A DNA stretch of 64,000 bases, taken from CAZCZU01 sp964503475. Its GTDB lineage: Bacteria > Pseudomonadota > Zetaproteobacteria > Mariprofundales > Mariprofundaceae. A model generated the notes under the pieces. The model was not told where the DNA came from and did not search any database. It saw only the letters and a program-made list of their open reading frames with translations. Below, one piece after another: positions 1 through 8,670 of this stretch (the first letter of the stretch is position 1; each line of letters opens with the position of its first letter). The stretch is from contig CAZCZU010000006.1 of NCBI GenBank assembly GCA_964503475.1, forward strand, positions 19,378 through 83,377, written 5' to 3'. Position numbers and translations under genes: made by a program.

Positions 1-1018
1 TGCCGCGCGCGCCCGCTGGCCGGAGCTTAAGGTCGAGTTCATTGGTGCCGAACGGGGCCTGGAAGCACGCCTGCTGCCCGAACGCGGTGAAGAGGTGCTG
101 CTGCTCTCCATGCATGCCGTGCAGGGAGCGGGCCTTCTCCAGCGCCTGAATGTACTGCTGCGCGAACTGCCGAAAGCGGTGCTGCGCATCCGTCGCCACT
201 GGCGCGGACACAAGCCGACCGTGCTGGTCGGTGTCGGCGGCTATGCCAGTGTCACCGGTGTTGTCGCGGCCCTGATCGGCCGCATCCCGGTGATGCTTTA
301 CGAACAGAATGCCGTGCCGGGCCTGGTCAACCGCACCCTGGCCCGCTTCTGCCGCCATATCATGCTCGGCTTCTCCGAAGCGGGCAGCCGCCTGCCGGCC
401 GGCAGGAGTGTGCACACCGGTAACATCATCCGTCGCGATATCGTCGCCGGTCACTGGCAGGCGCATACCCCGCCCTGCCTGCTGGTGCTTGGCGGCTCGC
501 AGGGGGCACGCTTTTTGAACGAGACCGTGCCGGCCGCCTGCCGGCAGCTCGCCGGGCAGGGTATCGCATTCAGCGTACGCCATGTCTGCGGCAAGCACGG
601 CGATGCCGGAGCCCTGGCCGCCGCATACCGCGATGCCGGCATCACGGCCGAAGTCGTGCCGTTCTGTGACGATATGCCCGGCTTCTATGCCAGCGGCGAC
701 CTGATGATTGCCCGCGCCGGTGCCATGACCGTCGGTGAGGTGGCGGCCTTCGGCATGCCGACCATTTTCGTGCCGCTGCCGAGTGCTGCCGACAACCATC
801 AGTTCCACAATGCCAAAGCCCTGGTCGACCGCGATGCAGCCCTGATGGCCGAGCAGGCCTCGATCAGTGCGGCGCAACTGGCCGACAGCATCGCAGGCCT
901 GTTCCGCGAGCCCGAACGGCTGGCAACCATGAGCGCAGCGGCCCGTACAGCCTTTGTCGGCGATGCCGACCAGCGTCAGCTGGCCCTGCTCGCGCCCTAT
1001 CTCGGAGGTACGGCATGA
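1..1018 (+). CDS. murG: MurG, UDP-GlcNAc:lipid I transferase (5' end cut by window)
   Basis: MurG adds N-acetylglucosamine to lipid I to make lipid II, at the cytoplasmic face of the inner membrane. The reading frame is open from base 2, so the start lies left of the window. The GT-B fold signatures are visible: IGAERGLEARL at the left edge, GVGGYASV, YEQNAVPG, LVLGGSQGA and the C-terminal IARAGAMTVGE donor-binding region. The gene overlaps murC by ATGA, so the two are probably translationally coupled. Family assignment is secure; only the N-terminal G-rich loop is missing. Confidence 0.95.
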   Translation, partial: AARARWPELKVEFIGAERGLEARLLPERGEEVLLLSMHAVQGAGLLQRLNVLLRELPKAVLRIRRHWRGHKPTVLVGVGGYASVTGVVAALIGRIPVMLYEQNAVPGLVNRTLARFCRHIMLGFSEAGSRLPAGRSVHTGNIIRRDIVAGHWQAHTPPCLLVLGGSQGARFLNETVPAACRQLAGQGIAFSVRHVCGKHGDAGALAAAYRDAGITAEVVPFCDDMPGFYASGDLMIARAGAMTVGEVAAFGMPTIFVPLPSAADNHQFHNAKALVDRDAALMAEQASISAAQLADSIAGLFREPERLATMSAAARTAFVGDADQRQLALLAPYLGGTA

Positions 1019-2397
1019 AAGCCCGAATCCAGCGCATCCACTTCACCGGCATCGGTGGTATCGGCATGAGCGGCATTGCCGAAGTGCTGCACAACCAGGG
1101 CTTTGTCGTGCAGGGCTCGGATGCAGCCGAGAGCAACAACGTGAAGCGCCTGCGCGAACTCGGCATCCCTATCGATATCGGTCATGCGGCGGAGAACCTG
1201 CGCAATGCCGAAGTGGTGGTCGTCTCCTCGGCCATCGCCCGGGAAAACCCGGAGATCGCCGCTGCCTTTGAGCGCGGTATCCCGGTCATTCCGCGCGCCG
1301 AGATGCTGGCCGAGCTGATGCGTATGAAACAGGGCATCGCCATCGCCGGCAGCCACGGCAAGACGACCATCACCTCGATGATCGCCCACGGCATGGAGGT
1401 GGCGGGACTCGATCCGACCTACGTCATCGGCGGACGCCTGATGGCCAGCGGCAGCAATGCCAAGCTGGGCGGCAGCCCGTGGCTGGTGGCCGAGGCCGAC
1501 GAGAGCGACGGCTCCTTCCTGCGCCTGACCCCGACCATCACCGTGGTCAGCAACATCGATCCGGAGCATCTCGACCACTACGGCGACTTCGATCACCTGA
1601 TGGGTGCTTTCCGCCACTTTGTCGGGCTGACCCCCTTCTACGGACGGGTGGTGCTGCACCATGAGCATCCGAATGTCGCCGCCCTGCGCGAAGGGCTGCA
1701 CCGGCCGCTGACCACCTACGGCAGCAGCCCGCAGGCCGACATTCACCTGATCGATGCGGAGCCGGCCGGCAATGCCCAGAAGCTGACCGTCGGCCTGCGC
1801 GAGCAGGGCGACACCGTGACGCTGCGCCTGCCCATGCCCGGTCGTCACAACGCCGAAAACGGTTTGGCCGCCATGGCGGTACTGCTTGACCTGGGAGTCG
1901 ACATGGCCCTGATCCGGGAGGCGATGGAGAGCTTTGCCGGCATCCAGCGCCGCTTCCAGTGCGTTAAGCAAGGCGACGGCGTGCTGGTCGATGACTACGC
2001 CCACCATCCGAAGGAGATCATCGCCACCCTGCAGGCCGCACGCGAATGCTGGCCGGAGAAGCAGCTCAGCGTGATCTTCCAGCCGCATCGCTACAGCCGC
2101 ACCCGCGACCTGATGGACGATTTCCTCGGTGCATTCGACGAGGCGCATCGGGTGCACCTGTTGCCCATCTATGCCGCCAGCGAAGCGCCGATCGAAGGCG
2201 TGGATTCGGAGGCCCTGATGCAGGGCATGCGCCGGCGCGGCCATCGCCAGGTCGAACTCTGTGCCGATCTCGATGCGGCCCGCGAACTGGCGTTGCAGGA
2301 GCTCGACAGTGGCCATATCGTGCTGCTCATCGGAGCAGGCTCCATCGGCACGCTGGCCCAGCAATTACGAGAAGCCATTGCCGGAGGCCCGGCATGA
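1015..2397 (+). CDS. murC: MurC, UDP-N-acetylmuramate-L-alanine ligase
   Basis: MurC ligates L-alanine to UDP-MurNAc, the first amino acid step of peptidoglycan synthesis. The 460-residue length is normal. An N-terminal Rossmann GIGGIGMSGIAEVL motif, the ATP-binding GSHGKTT loop, DESDGSF, NIDPEHLDHY and the C-terminal FQPHRYSRT and GAGSIG motifs are all present. The start ATG overlaps the murG stop by four bases, and the stop overlaps the murB start in the same way. This places it in the middle of a dcw-type operon. Confidence 0.97.
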   Translation: MKARIQRIHFTGIGGIGMSGIAEVLHNQGFVVQGSDAAESNNVKRLRELGIPIDIGHAAENLRNAEVVVVSSAIARENPEIAAAFERGIPVIPRAEMLAELMRMKQGIAIAGSHGKTTITSMIAHGMEVAGLDPTYVIGGRLMASGSNAKLGGSPWLVAEADESDGSFLRLTPTITVVSNIDPEHLDHYGDFDHLMGAFRHFVGLTPFYGRVVLHHEHPNVAALREGLHRPLTTYGSSPQADIHLIDAEPAGNAQKLTVGLREQGDTVTLRLPMPGRHNAENGLAAMAVLLDLGVDMALIREAMESFAGIQRRFQCVKQGDGVLVDDYAHHPKEIIATLQAARECWPEKQLSVIFQPHRYSRTRDLMDDFLGAFDEAHRVHLLPIYAASEAPIEGVDSEALMQGMRRRGHRQVELCADLDAARELALQELDSGHIVLLIGAGSIGTLAQQLREAIAGGPA

Positions 2398-3284
2398 ACT
2401 GGCAGCAGCAACTGATGCAGCAGGGCAGCCTAAGCGAGCAGGAGCCGCTGGCGCCACGTACCACCTTCGGTATCGGCGGACCGGCCCGCTGGTTCTTTGC
2501 CCCCGTCTCCATCGAGGCGCTGGCCGAGGCCATGCCATCGCTTCCGGCCGATATGCCGCGCCTGGTCCTGGGTCGCGGCAGCAACCTGCTGGTATCCGAT
2601 GACGGTTTCGACGGCCTAGTGGTCGATCTTTCGGCCATCAACGCCATCCGCGTGGAAGGACAGAAGCTTTATGCCGAGGCAGGCGCCCGCATGAGTAAAA
2701 TCGCCCAGCATGCCGCCAGTGCCGGACTGGCCGGGCTTGAGTTCATGGCCACGGTGCCGGGCGATCTCGGTGGTGGCGTGGCCATGAATGCCGGCGCCTT
2801 CGGTCAGCAGGTCTCCGACACCCTGACCCATATCGAGGTGGTGCTCACCGATGGCAGCCGCCAGCAACTGGAACGCGATCAGCTGGCCATGCGCTACCGT
2901 CATACCGAACTGCCGGCTGGCGCCATCATCGTCAGTGCCACCTTCGCCCTGGCAACGGGGGATGTGGAAGCGCTGCGCGAGCGCATGCGCAGCATGCGCC
3001 AGCAACGCAGCGATACGCAGCCGCTGGCCATGCCCAACTGCGGCTCGGTATTCAAGAACCCGCCCGGCGATCATGCCGCCCGCCTGATCGAGGCGGTCGG
3101 CCTGAAAGGACTGCGCCATGGCCAGGCCTGCATCTCCAGCCGCCATGCCAACTTCATCGTCAACGAGGGGCATGCCAGTGCCGCCGATGTGCTGGCCCTG
3201 ATCCGGGCGGCACGGGCGGCGGTGAAGGAGCAGTTCGGCGTGGAGCTTGAGCCGGAAGTTCGCATCCTGGGAGAGCAGCCATGA
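2394..3284 (+). CDS. murB: MurB, UDP-N-acetylenolpyruvoylglucosamine reductase
   Basis: MurB is the FAD- and NADPH-dependent reductase that turns UDP-GlcNAc-enolpyruvate into UDP-MurNAc. I start it at the ATG in the ATGA overlap with murC, giving 296 residues (MNWQQQLMQQG). The frame is open further upstream but only inside murC. The FAD-binding RTTFGIGGPA and VLGRGSNLLVSDDGF motifs, GDLGGGVAMNAGAFG, and the catalytic-serine region MPNCGSVFKNP are seen. It is the short type II form, without the E. coli Tyr-loop extension. Confidence 0.95.
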   Translation: MNWQQQLMQQGSLSEQEPLAPRTTFGIGGPARWFFAPVSIEALAEAMPSLPADMPRLVLGRGSNLLVSDDGFDGLVVDLSAINAIRVEGQKLYAEAGARMSKIAQHAASAGLAGLEFMATVPGDLGGGVAMNAGAFGQQVSDTLTHIEVVLTDGSRQQLERDQLAMRYRHTELPAGAIIVSATFALATGDVEALRERMRSMRQQRSDTQPLAMPNCGSVFKNPPGDHAARLIEAVGLKGLRHGQACISSRHANFIVNEGHASAADVLALIRAARAAVKEQFGVELEPEVRILGEQP

Positions 3285-4198
3285 GTACCATGCCAGCCAT
3301 CCCCTTTGCCAAAGTCGGCGTACTGATGGGCGGCAGCTCCAGCGAGCGCGAGATCTCGCTGCGCTCCGGTAATGCTGTGCTGAAAGCACTGCAGGGTGCC
3401 GGCGTGCATGCCGTCGGCATCGACCTGAACGGCGACTGGGCGGCCCAGATCCGCGAAGCCGGTATCGATGCCGCCTTCATCGCCCTGCACGGCACACTGG
3501 GTGAAGACGGCTGCATCCAGGGCATGCTGGAGATCATGCAGATTCCCTACACCGGCTCCGATGTGCTCGCCTCGGCCCTGTGCATGGACAAACGCCTGAC
3601 CAAGGCCGTGCTGCACGATCATGGCCTGAAGGCACCGGTCGATATCCCGATCAGGGAAGATGGTCCGATCCGCTATCCGGTCATCCTCAAGCCGGTGGCC
3701 GAAGGCTCCAGTGTCGGGCTGCACCGCCTGCACGAGAAGGCCGACTGGCTGGCCCTGCAGATCGACAATCGGGAGCGCTGGATGGCCGAGCTGCCGGTCA
3801 CAGGCGTGGAGATCGCCGTGGCCGTGCTCGAAGGCGAGGCTCTGCCGCCGGTCGAGGTCGCCCCCAAATCGGGCGTCTACGACTACGCCTCCAAGTACAC
3901 GGCCGGTGCCACCGAATACTATTGCCCGGCCCGTATTCCGCCGGAAATCCTGCGCCACTGCATGGAGGTGGCCGAAAAGGCGGTCGCGGCGACCGGCTGC
4001 AAGGGAGCACCGCGCGTGGACATGATCGTCGCTGATGGCGGTGAGCCGGCTATCCTGGAGGTGAACACCATCCCCGGCATGACCGAGACCAGCCTGCTAC
4101 CCAAATCGGCAGCAAGCTCCGGCATCGATTTCCCCGAGCTTTGCCTGCGCATTCTGGCGAAGGCCGCCTGTCACCTGCGTGCGGGAGGAACGGCATGA
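3281..4198 (+). CDS. ddl: Ddl, D-alanine-D-alanine ligase
   Basis: This ATP-grasp ligase makes the D-Ala-D-Ala dipeptide for the muropeptide stem. Its 305 residues match the DdlB type. Visible motifs are VLMGGSSSEREISLRSG at the N-terminus, LHGTLGEDG, PYTGSDVLASALCMDK, KPVAEGSSVGL, the omega-loop KYTAGATEYYCPA and the metal-binding EVNTIPGMTETSLLPKSA. ATGA overlaps on both sides couple it to murB and ftsQ. Confidence 0.96.
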   Translation: MSTMPAIPFAKVGVLMGGSSSEREISLRSGNAVLKALQGAGVHAVGIDLNGDWAAQIREAGIDAAFIALHGTLGEDGCIQGMLEIMQIPYTGSDVLASALCMDKRLTKAVLHDHGLKAPVDIPIREDGPIRYPVILKPVAEGSSVGLHRLHEKADWLALQIDNRERWMAELPVTGVEIAVAVLEGEALPPVEVAPKSGVYDYASKYTAGATEYYCPARIPPEILRHCMEVAEKAVAATGCKGAPRVDMIVADGGEPAILEVNTIPGMTETSLLPKSAASSGIDFPELCLRILAKAACHLRAGGTA

Positions 4199-4956
4199 CC
4201 ACGCGACCGAATCAGCGCCGCATCCAGGACGAAGTGCGTCAGCAGCGGCGGGCCCTCATCCGTAGCCGTCTCGCCTCGACCGGCATGGGCGTTCTGGGCC
4301 TTGCCCTGCTGGGCGGCGGGCTGTGGTCGCTGAATCACATGCTCGGTATCGATCAGTGGCAGATTTCGGCCAGCAGCAGCCTGAAGCGCCAGATCGACCG
4401 CGAACTGAGCGGCATGGGCCCGCTCGATTTCTGGCATTCGCAACCGGATGCACTGCGCCGCCAGCTGAGCGCAGCCCTGCCGGATATCGCCAGCATCCGT
4501 ATCCAGCGCCAGCTGCCGAACCGCCTAGTCATCGAGGCGGAGGCACGCATACCGGTCGCCCTGTGGCAGCAGGAGGATGAGCATATCTGGCTGGTTGATA
4601 AACAGGGCGAGGCATACCGGCCCATGCGTCGCAACGAGGCCTATAACCTGCCGCTGCTGCGCATGCCGCGCCGGCAACTGGCCGCGGCCAGCCGCCTGCT
4701 GACCAGCATGGCCCAAACCGACCCGGCCCGTCTCGCTCAGCTGAGCGAACTGATCGATGACGGCAACGGCTGGAAACTGAACCTGGCCCGTGGCCAGCAG
4801 TGGCGCCTCTCCTATGGCACAACGGCCATCCGCCAGCTGGCGCGCCTGGAGGCGCTGCTTGCGCAGCCACGCTGGCGCAGCGGCCACTGGCGAATCAACA
4901 CACGACTGGGATCGCGCTGGTTTTTACGGCCTGCCGATCCGCAGGGGGTGATATAA
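4195..4956 (+). CDS. ftsQ: FtsQ, cell division protein (DivIB family)
   Basis: FtsQ is a bitopic inner-membrane divisome protein that bridges early and late division proteins. The start at the ATGA overlap with ddl gives 253 residues: a basic cytoplasmic tail, one transmembrane segment (about residues 28-48, GMGVLGLALLGGGL), then a POTRA-like domain with the ASIRIQRQLPNRLVIEAEAR signature. Identity rests on this architecture and its place between ddl and ftsA, since FtsQ sequences diverge strongly. Confidence 0.88.
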   Translation: MTTRPNQRRIQDEVRQQRRALIRSRLASTGMGVLGLALLGGGLWSLNHMLGIDQWQISASSSLKRQIDRELSGMGPLDFWHSQPDALRRQLSAALPDIASIRIQRQLPNRLVIEAEARIPVALWQQEDEHIWLVDKQGEAYRPMRRNEAYNLPLLRMPRRQLAAASRLLTSMAQTDPARLAQLSELIDDGNGWKLNLARGQQWRLSYGTTAIRQLARLEALLAQPRWRSGHWRINTRLGSRWFLRPADPQGVI

Positions 4957-6189
4957 ATGTCGAAGCATGATCAGCTACTCGTCGGACTCGATATCGGCAC
5001 CAGCAAGATCGCCTGCGTGGTGGCCGAATCGGCGCCCGACGGCAAGCTGGATGTCATCGGGATCGGCACGCATCCGTCGCGCGGCCTGCGCAAGGGTGTG
5101 GTCGTCAATATCGAGAGTACGGTCGAATCGATCCGTCTGGCCATCGAGGAGGCGGAGCTGATGGCCGGCGTCGATATCCAGAACGTCTATGTCGGCATTG
5201 CCGGCAGCCATATCCGCGGCTGCAACTCGCATGGCGTCGTCGCCACCAAGGCGGGTGAAGTGACGCAGGAGGATGTGTCGCGCGCCATCGATGCGGCCAG
5301 CGCGATGAATATCCCGGCCGACCAGAAGATCCTGCATATCCTGCCGCAGGAATACATCATCGATAACCAGGATGGTATCCGCGAGCCGGTGGGCATGAGC
5401 GGCGTACGCCTGGAGGCGAAGGTGCACATGGTGACCGGGGCCGTCTCCTCGGCCCAGAACATCATCAAGTGCTGCAACCGCTGCGATCTCGATGTGGCCG
5501 ACATGGTGCTGGAGCAGGTTGCCTCCAGTGAAGCGGTACTGAGCCAGGACGAGAAGGATATCGGTGTGGTACTGGTCGACATCGGCGGCGGCACCACCGA
5601 TATCGCCATCTTCATCGACGGCGCTATCCGCCATACGGCGGTTATCCCCATCGGCGGTGATCACCTGACCAACGACCTGGTGGTCGGCCTGCGCACCTCG
5701 GCCCGCGAGGCGGATCAGCTGAAGAAGAAGTACGGCAGCTGCATGGTCGAACTGGTCGCTCCGGAAGACCAGGTCGAGGTACCGAGCGTCGGCGGTCGCG
5801 CCCCGCGCCCGATGCCACGCCAGGTGATGGCCCAGATTCTGGAGCCGCGCGTGCAGGAGCTGTTCGAGCTGATCAAGGCCGAACTGCAGCGCTCCGGCTA
5901 CCGCGAGCTGATCGCGGCAGGCGTGGTCCTGACCGGAGGCAGTGCCCTGCTGCAGGGCATGGTGGAGCTCGCCGAGGAGACATTCGACGGATTGCCGGTC
6001 CGGCTCGGACGCTCGCAGGGCGTGGGCGGACTGGTCGATGTGGTATCAAGCCCGATCTACGCCACCGGCGTGGGCCTGATTCTCTACGGCCAGCGCTACC
6101 GGCAACACACTCCGATCCAACGATCGGAGGGTCACGTATTCGCAAAGGTATGGAAACTGATGCGAGGCTGGTTCGGAGATCCAGCATGA
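4957..6189 (+). CDS. ftsA: FtsA, actin-like cell division ATPase
   Basis: FtsA tethers FtsZ filaments to the membrane. The 410-residue protein begins directly after the ftsQ stop codon. It shows the actin-fold phosphate motifs VGLDIGTSKIACVVAE and VDIGGGTTDIAIF, the SHIRGCNSHGVVA 1C domain and VLTGGSALLQGM. The C-terminus ends in a short amphipathic, aromatic and basic stretch (FAKVWKLMRGWFGD) typical of the membrane-targeting helix. A 61-base gap separates it from ftsZ. Confidence 0.97.
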   Translation: MSKHDQLLVGLDIGTSKIACVVAESAPDGKLDVIGIGTHPSRGLRKGVVVNIESTVESIRLAIEEAELMAGVDIQNVYVGIAGSHIRGCNSHGVVATKAGEVTQEDVSRAIDAASAMNIPADQKILHILPQEYIIDNQDGIREPVGMSGVRLEAKVHMVTGAVSSAQNIIKCCNRCDLDVADMVLEQVASSEAVLSQDEKDIGVVLVDIGGGTTDIAIFIDGAIRHTAVIPIGGDHLTNDLVVGLRTSAREADQLKKKYGSCMVELVAPEDQVEVPSVGGRAPRPMPRQVMAQILEPRVQELFELIKAELQRSGYRELIAAGVVLTGGSALLQGMVELAEETFDGLPVRLGRSQGVGGLVDVVSSPIYATGVGLILYGQRYRQHTPIQRSEGHVFAKVWKLMRGWFGDPA

Positions 6190-6250
6190 GGAAGAGAGCG
6201 GAGGACAGGATGTACACAACAACAGAGGAAAAAGGTTAAGGAGGAAAACC

Positions 6251-7420
6251 ATGGCAATGTTATACACACTGGAAGACACCAGCGCCCAGTCAGCCAAGAT
6301 CAAGGTGATTGGCGTCGGTGGCGGCGGCGGCAACGCCCTCAACAACATGATTGATCAACAGCTGCGCGGCGTCGACTTCATCGTCGCCAATACCGATGCG
6401 CAGGCCATCGAGCAGAGCAAGGCGGAGACCCGCCTGCAACTGGGTGCCGACATCACCCGCGGCCTCGGTGCCGGCGCCAGCCCGAATGTCGGGCGCGAGG
6501 CGGCGGAAGTCGAGCGTGAGCGTCTGCGCGAATTCTTCCTCGACACCGACATGGTGTTCATCACTGCCGGCATGGGCGGCGGCACCGGTACCGGTGCGGC
6601 TCCGGTCATCGCCGAAGTGGCACACGAGATGGGCGTACTGACGGTGGCCGTGGTCACCAAGCCGTTCAACTTCGAGGGCAAGCGTCGCCTGCGTCAGGCG
6701 GAAGCGGGTATCGAGGAGCTGCGCAAGCATGTCGATACGCTGATCACCATCCCGAACCAGAAGCTGATCGGGGCGGTAGGCAAGAACACCTCGATGCTGG
6801 AGGCGTTCCGCAAGGCCGATGACGTATTGTTGCAGGCCGTACGTGGTATCTCCGAGCTGATCACCCACACCGGCTACATGAATGTCGACTTTGCCGATGT
6901 GAAGGCGGTAATGAGCGAGACACGCGGCATGGCCATGATGGGCTCGGGCCTGTCGGGCGGCGAGAACCGTGCCTGCGAAGCAGCCGAACACGCCATCTCC
7001 TCGCCGCTGCTGGAGGACGTCGATATCCACGGTGCCCGCGGCATCCTGGTCAACGTCACCGGTAACGAGGACATGACCCTGGCCGAGTACGACGAAGCCG
7101 TCTCGATTATCCAGAACATGGCCGATGAAGATGCGAACATCATCTGCGGCATGGTCTACGACAAGGATGTCGGCGACGAGATCCGTGTCACCGTCGTGGC
7201 CACCGGCCTGAATGCTGCCGCATCGCCGAAGGTGACTCTGGTCGCCTCGGCCGGCGACAGCTTCAAGCTGCCGTCGGCTCCCGGCATCCAGCAGCCGATG
7301 TTCGCCCAGAGCGAACAGGCCAGCCCTGCGTCACCGATGCCCAAGCCGTTCGGTCAGGAGAACCTGTACGACGAGGAGGCCCTCGCCGTACCGACCTGGA
7401 TCCGCCGACAGGCGGATTGA
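6251..7420 (+). CDS. ftsZ: FtsZ, tubulin-like division GTPase
   Basis: FtsZ forms the cytokinetic ring. Within 389 residues the GTP-binding tubulin signature GGGTGTGAAP, IKVIGVGGGGGNALN at the N-terminus and NADMDFADVKAVM-like T7-loop sequence (MNVDFADVKAVMS) are seen. After a Pro/Ala/Gln-rich linker the conserved C-terminal peptide PTWIRRQAD, which binds FtsA and ZipA, is intact. A strong Shine-Dalgarno (TTAAGGAGGAAAACC) lies just before the ATG, unlike the coupled genes upstream, fitting high expression. Confidence 0.98.
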   Translation: MAMLYTLEDTSAQSAKIKVIGVGGGGGNALNNMIDQQLRGVDFIVANTDAQAIEQSKAETRLQLGADITRGLGAGASPNVGREAAEVERERLREFFLDTDMVFITAGMGGGTGTGAAPVIAEVAHEMGVLTVAVVTKPFNFEGKRRLRQAEAGIEELRKHVDTLITIPNQKLIGAVGKNTSMLEAFRKADDVLLQAVRGISELITHTGYMNVDFADVKAVMSETRGMAMMGSGLSGGENRACEAAEHAISSPLLEDVDIHGARGILVNVTGNEDMTLAEYDEAVSIIQNMADEDANIICGMVYDKDVGDEIRVTVVATGLNAAASPKVTLVASAGDSFKLPSAPGIQQPMFAQSEQASPASPMPKPFGQENLYDEEALAVPTWIRRQAD

Positions 7421-7524
7421 TCCTTAGCCGGCGGCCCGGATCGGGCCGCCCGGGAGGGTGGAATCGTTCCATCCATCCCCTTCGGCAGTGACCGCATCGT
7501 GCGGCCGCTGCCAGCACCCTCCGC

Positions 7525-7582
7525 CAGGGCACAGGTTGGCCATGCTTTGCAGCCATGGTCAAAACATGGCAACCTGTGCCCT
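7525..7582. other. Large inverted repeat between ftsZ and lpxC
   Basis: The left arm at 7525-7544 (AGGGCACAGGTTGGCCATG) and the right arm at 7565-7582 pair over 18 bp with one bulged G, enclosing a 20-base loop. A shorter GC-rich dyad (7430-7450) lies just after the ftsZ stop. Neither is followed by a clear T-run on the plus strand, so neither is a textbook terminator. It may be an RNA hairpin or attenuator that sets lpxC expression relative to ftsZ; the function is unknown. Confidence 0.5.
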
Positions 7583-7692
7583 TCCTCTGGCCTGGGTGTG
7601 CCGGGTATCACAGTACGCTGTGTATTCCGGCCTTACGGTTTGCTTGCCGCTTGAAGCGGCGAATGACGGAGAGACGTGGGAGAGCGTTGCCT

Positions 7693-8598
7693 ATGATTCC
7701 ACAACGTACACTGGACCATTCGATCCGCTGCAGCGGCATCGGACTCCATTCCGGTAAGAAGATTCAGCTTGTTCTGCATCCTGCGGAAGAGGATCATGGC
7801 ATCACGTTCAGTCGCTCCGACCTCGGCACCGTCATTCCCGCCAAAGCCAAATACGTCACCGATACCCGTCTCTGCACCACCATCGGCAAGGATGGCGCCC
7901 ATATCTCCACCGTCGAACACCTGCTTTCCGCCCTGGCCGGACTCGGTATCGACAATGCCCATATTGAAGTAAGCGGCCCGGAAGTCCCCGTCATGGACGG
8001 CTCCTCCGCCCCCTTCGTATTCCTGATCCAGTGCGCCGGCGTGCGCGAACAGAAAAAGGCCAAGAAGGTGATGCGCATCCTCAAGCGCGTCAGCGTCGAA
8101 GAGGACAACAAGAAGTGCGCCCTTTACCCGGCTGCCGGTTTCTCGGTCTCCTATCTGGTCGACTACGATCACCCGCTGCTGCGCCAGCGCGCCATCACCA
8201 TCGATTTTGCCCGTCACGCCTACACCCGTGAGGTGAGCCGGGCACGCACCTTCGGCTTCCTGCATGAGATCGAATCGCTGCAGAAGGCGGGTCTGGCCCT
8301 GGGCGGCTCTCTGGAAAATGCCATCGTTCTCGACCAGTACCGCGTCATCAACGAGAGTGGGCTGCGCTACGAGGACGAGTGCGTACGCCACAAGATTCTC
8401 GACACCATCGGCGACCTGTCGCTGGCCGGCCTGCCGATTGTCGGCGCCTTCGAGGGCGAGCGTACCGGCCATGAGATGAACCACCGCCTGGTCACGGCCC
8501 TCCTGGCCGACGAATCGGCCTGGCGCATCGAGGAGCTGCAACAGGCCCCGATGGTCGAGGAGGAGCAGGCAGCGGCCCTGAAACCGCAGCAGGCCTGA
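7693..8598 (+). CDS. lpxC: LpxC, UDP-3-O-acyl-N-acetylglucosamine deacetylase
   Basis: LpxC is the Zn-dependent enzyme of the first committed step of lipid A synthesis. I choose the ATG giving MIPQRTLDHSI, matching the family N-terminus; the frame is open further upstream but without similarity. The 301 residues contain the zinc and catalytic motifs TVEHLLSALAGLGIDNA, PVMDGSSAPFV, HKILDTIGDLSL and GHEMNHRL. A 272-base leader with a strong hairpin separates it from ftsZ, and a bidirectional terminator follows. Confidence 0.97.
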   Translation: MIPQRTLDHSIRCSGIGLHSGKKIQLVLHPAEEDHGITFSRSDLGTVIPAKAKYVTDTRLCTTIGKDGAHISTVEHLLSALAGLGIDNAHIEVSGPEVPVMDGSSAPFVFLIQCAGVREQKKAKKVMRILKRVSVEEDNKKCALYPAAGFSVSYLVDYDHPLLRQRAITIDFARHAYTREVSRARTFGFLHEIESLQKAGLALGGSLENAIVLDQYRVINESGLRYEDECVRHKILDTIGDLSLAGLPIVGAFEGERTGHEMNHRLVTALLADESAWRIEELQQAPMVEEEQAAALKPQQA

Positions 8599-8618
8599 TC
8601 CGCTTTATCCACACAAAC

Positions 8619-8652
8619 AAAAAAAGGCAGGCCAATCGGCCTGCCTTTTTTA
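8619..8652. terminator. Bidirectional intrinsic terminator between lpxC and nagZ
   Basis: A 10-bp GC-rich stem (AAGGCAGGCC / GGCCTGCCTT) with a four-base loop is flanked by A-runs on the left and T-runs on the right. It can therefore stop transcription from lpxC on plus and from nagZ on minus. The two genes converge here. Confidence 0.93.
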
Positions 8653-8670
8653 TTGCCCGCCGCTGGCGGC

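Noticed and set aside
7430..7450. GC-rich dyad right after ftsZ as a terminator
   Set aside because: No T-run follows (CGGGAGGGTGG), so a factor-independent terminator is not supported.
8605..8613. TTATCCACA, a perfect DnaA-box 9-mer (also at 37171-37179)
   Set aside because: Single isolated sites with no cluster, AT-rich unwinding element or dnaA gene nearby; two chance matches in 64 kb are not surprising.
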